Source of the DNA: Nitrospina sp.
GTDB taxonomy: Bacteria; Nitrospinota; Nitrospinia; Nitrospinales; VA-1
NCBI GenBank assembly: GCA_018665625.1
Contig: JABJCF010000507.1
Span: forward strand, 1-25,145
DNA: 25,145 nucleotides
Direction: 5' to 3'
A program made the translations under genes and the position numbers. Below, in pieces: positions 23,498-25,145 of this stretch (position 1 is the stretch's first letter; the number at the start of each line of letters is the position of its first letter). The notes beneath the pieces are model-generated. The model saw only the letters and a program-made list of their open reading frames with translations, was not told where the DNA came from and did not search any database.

Positions 23498-23788
23498 ATG
23501 ACCAAACAAGATATCATTAATCAGGTTTCATCTCGGGCTAGTTTATCCAGAGCCAAAGCAGAAGAGGCTGTGGAAACGGTGATTGAGTTGATTAAAGAAT
23601 CATTAGGCCACGGTGAACCGGTTATCTTGCGTCGATTCGGGACTTTTCAAGTACGTGCTAAGTCAAAACGTGTTGGAAGAAACCCCAAAACAGGTGAAGA
23701 GGCTGAAATTTCAGCTCGTAAGGTGGTTCGATTTAAGTCCGGCAAGTTTTTCAAGCAGGCTGTAGACGAGGGTGAAGGTACGACTTGA
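23498..23788 (+). CDS. IHF/HU-family DNA-bending protein
   Basis: 96 residues. The N-terminal helices begin MTKQDIINQVSSRASLSRAK, followed by GEPVILRRFGTFQVRAKSKR. The DNA-binding arm signature GRNPKTGEEAEISARKVVRF includes the proline (NPKTG) that intercalates between bases. KSGKFFKQAVD closes the fold. The sequence is nearer IHF-alpha-type proteins (RRFGTF, ISARKVVRFK) than typical HU, but single-gene homodimers occur in many phyla, so I leave the symbol open. The ribosome binding site is AAGGAGG. It probably organises the nucleoid and assists regulated promoters. Confidence 0.92.
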   Translation: MTKQDIINQVSSRASLSRAKAEEAVETVIELIKESLGHGEPVILRRFGTFQVRAKSKRVGRNPKTGEEAEISARKVVRFKSGKFFKQAVDEGEGTT

Positions 23789-23814
23789 TCAAATCTTGGC
23801 CAAGGGTCTTACCG

Positions 23815-24861
23815 TCATAATAGAAGCATTGCATCTCCATAGCTGAAAAATCTATATTTTTGGCTAATGGCTTCGTTATATGCCTGTTTTGCCAGTTTAT
23901 TGCCAGCAAATGCCGAAACCAAAAGGTACAGCGTTGATTTGGGCAGGTGAAAATTGGTGAGCAAATGATCTATGTTTTTAAATCCCCAGCCTGGGGTAAT
24001 AAAACAATTAGTCCATCCTGATTTTGTTTTATGGATGGGCTTTTTAAATTCCTGCGTTTCCAGAACGCGGGTAGAAGTTGTTCCCACAGCTAATATTGGC
24101 TTCCCCCTTTTTTTACTTTCGACAATTAAGTTCCAGTTTTTCGGTGTTATTCGAAAAGCCTCTGCTTCCATTTCATGTTTTGAGAAGTCCTCAATGCGAA
24201 TGGGTTTGAATGTTCCTGGCCCAACATGCAGGGTTAAGTAGGCCATTTCGGAATGATTGTTTTTTAACTGCCGTAATTGATCTTTGGTGAAGTGAAGCCC
24301 CGCAGTGGGTGCGGCAATAGCTCCCCTCTTTGAAGCATAAATGGTTTGATAGCGTTTCCTGTCTTGCTCTAAGATTGCTGGTGCATCAGCTTGTTGGCGA
24401 TTAATATAAGGGGGCAGGGGCATTCGGCCGAAATTTTCTAAGTAGTCGTCGAGGATTTTTTGAGATGAAAATTTAATCACAGCCCGTTCAGCATTTCTTT
24501 TAATAAAATGTCCAACCAAAGAACTGCCCTGGAAATTTAATTGCATTCCAGGTTTCATTTTTCCTTTCATCAAAACTTCCCAAGTGTCACTAGAAATTTT
24601 TTGAGTCAATATTAATTCTACAATTTTTTGATTGTGGTCTAGCTTTGCAAATATTTTTGCAGGTACCACTTGCGTATTATTAAATACAATTAGTGTGGGC
24701 GTTTTGAGGTGGGTGTGCAAATTAGAAAAAACATCATGAGTCAGAATTTGTTTTTTTCTATCGACCACCAGCAGGCGAGACTGATCGCGCCTTTCAAGTG
24801 GTTTTTGAGCAATTAGCTCAGGTGGGAGATCAAAATCGAAATCGGATAGATTGGTATTCAA
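23815..24861 (-). CDS. queA: S-adenosylmethionine:tRNA ribosyltransferase-isomerase
   Basis: 348 residues, normal for QueA, which moves the ribosyl part of S-adenosylmethionine onto preQ1 in tRNA to give epoxyqueuosine. LSDFDFDLPPELIAQKPLE is the family N terminus. Then come SRLLVVDR, the substrate-site block GAIAAPTAGLHFT, LHVGPGTFKPIR, AVGTTSTRVLE and TNFHLPKSTLYLLVSAFAG. The best start is TTG (24861-24859), because it gives the usual distance to LSDFDFDLP; no clear ribosome binding site is seen. It converges on the IHF/HU gene with a 26-base gap. The rest of the queuosine pathway is not in the window. Confidence 0.94.
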   Translation of the reverse strand: MNTNLSDFDFDLPPELIAQKPLERRDQSRLLVVDRKKQILTHDVFSNLHTHLKTPTLIVFNNTQVVPAKIFAKLDHNQKIVELILTQKISSDTWEVLMKGKMKPGMQLNFQGSSLVGHFIKRNAERAVIKFSSQKILDDYLENFGRMPLPPYINRQQADAPAILEQDRKRYQTIYASKRGAIAAPTAGLHFTKDQLRQLKNNHSEMAYLTLHVGPGTFKPIRIEDFSKHEMEAEAFRITPKNWNLIVESKKRGKPILAVGTTSTRVLETQEFKKPIHKTKSGWTNCFITPGWGFKNIDHLLTNFHLPKSTLYLLVSAFAGNKLAKQAYNEAISQKYRFFSYGDAMLLL

Positions 24862-24950
24862 TTTATGCCGTTTTAGAGCGGTTAATTAAAAAAATAGCTA
24901 TATTTTTCAATAGTTTAATCTAAATGGGTATTGACCCGATAAGGGATTTA

Positions 24951-24969
24951 TACTATCCTTCCGATAGTA
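24951..24969 (+). promoter_or_regulatory. 7-bp inverted repeat upstream of the right-end gene
   Basis: TACTATC (24951-24957) and GATAGTA (24963-24969) are perfect inverted repeats with a 5-base spacer, about 58 bases upstream of the secreted-protein start. TATACT (24949-24954) overlaps the left arm and TTGACC lies at 24931-24936, but the 12-base gap is too short for a normal sigma-70 promoter. The dyad may be a regulator-binding site. Confidence 0.4.
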
Positions 24970-25027
24970 GATTGAGAAGTACTTTTTTGCATTAATTTTA
25001 GCCTCGCTCAATGATCAAGGAGGGGTC

Positions 25028-25145
25028 GTGAAAAAAGGAACATTAGTAATGGGAAAAACATTGAAATTTCTTGGCTTGTTTATGGTAGCTCTTGTTCTGG
25101 TTTTTGGAACAGGTGGTGAGGTAGATGCCAAGAAGAAAAAGAAGA
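25028..25145 (+). CDS. Secreted lysine-rich protein, N terminus only (partial, runs off window)
   Basis: GTG at 25028 follows AAGGAGG closely; an in-frame ATG at 25049 with AAGGA nine bases before it is an equally possible start. The 39 visible codons read as a Sec signal peptide: basic MGKTLKFLG, core LFMVALVLVFGTGGE, probable cleavage after VDA, then a run of lysines (KKKKK) at the edge. There is no lipobox cysteine. Family and function cannot be told from what is visible. Confidence 0.7.
   Translation, partial: MKKGTLVMGKTLKFLGLFMVALVLVFGTGGEVDAKKKKK

Noticed and set aside
23972..24241. 89-codon plus-strand frame inside queA
   Set aside because: Antisense shadow of a well-conserved enzyme; no supporting signals.
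24931..24954. Sigma-70 promoter TTGACC...TATACT
   Set aside because: The spacer is 12 bases, too short for normal recognition; kept only as context for the dyad.
1..25145. tRNA, rRNA, phage or insertion-sequence genes
   Set aside because: No cloverleaf-like or CCA-ended segments, no transposase or integrase motifs, and no target-site duplications were seen in any gene-free stretch.

Overview
The window looks like a Gram-negative, moderately AT-rich bacterial chromosome. It carries an outer-membrane usher with its periplasmic chaperone, an eno-ftsB pair, C5-pathway heme synthesis (hemL), and leucine, aspartate-family, methionine-salvage and queuosine genes. There is no phage, IS element, CRISPR array, rRNA or tRNA that I can see. 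My best guess at lineage is a Nitrospinota-like or deep proteobacteria-like organism; this rests on general protein flavour only and is weak.

Left part (1-4586): on the minus strand, an Mrp/ApbC-type P-loop ATPase is followed by a small two-CxxC-type protein cut by the window edge. On the plus strand are a HelD-like superfamily 1 helicase, a 450-base gene-free stretch packed with small repeats and a strong hairpin terminator, and truA.

Centre (4946-13598): a chaperone-usher-type fimbrial locus. A short stand-alone LuxR-type HTH protein is followed by a structured leader, then seven consecutive secreted DUF4402-type subunit genes (two divergent, very basic ones, then five closely related ones), a terminator-like hairpin, a PapD-like chaperone and a 920-residue usher-like outer-membrane protein. 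Related small hairpins sit before four of the subunit genes. The subunit genes are mosaics of one another. This is the most interesting system in the window: a poorly characterised fimbrial class with an unusually large subunit set and what looks like built-in RNA-level control of subunit dosage.

Right part (13633-25145): mostly housekeeping. A family 2 glycosyltransferase (minus strand) is followed by leuB-asd (overlapping) and then a 760-residue coiled-coil protein of unknown function behind a near-consensus sigma-70 promoter. That protein is built almost entirely from about twenty contiguous 31-residue repeats, which I consider the second major find. It is followed by mtnP-hemL-eno-ftsB in close succession, an IHF/HU-family protein, queA on the minus strand, and the start of a secreted lysine-rich protein cut by the window end.
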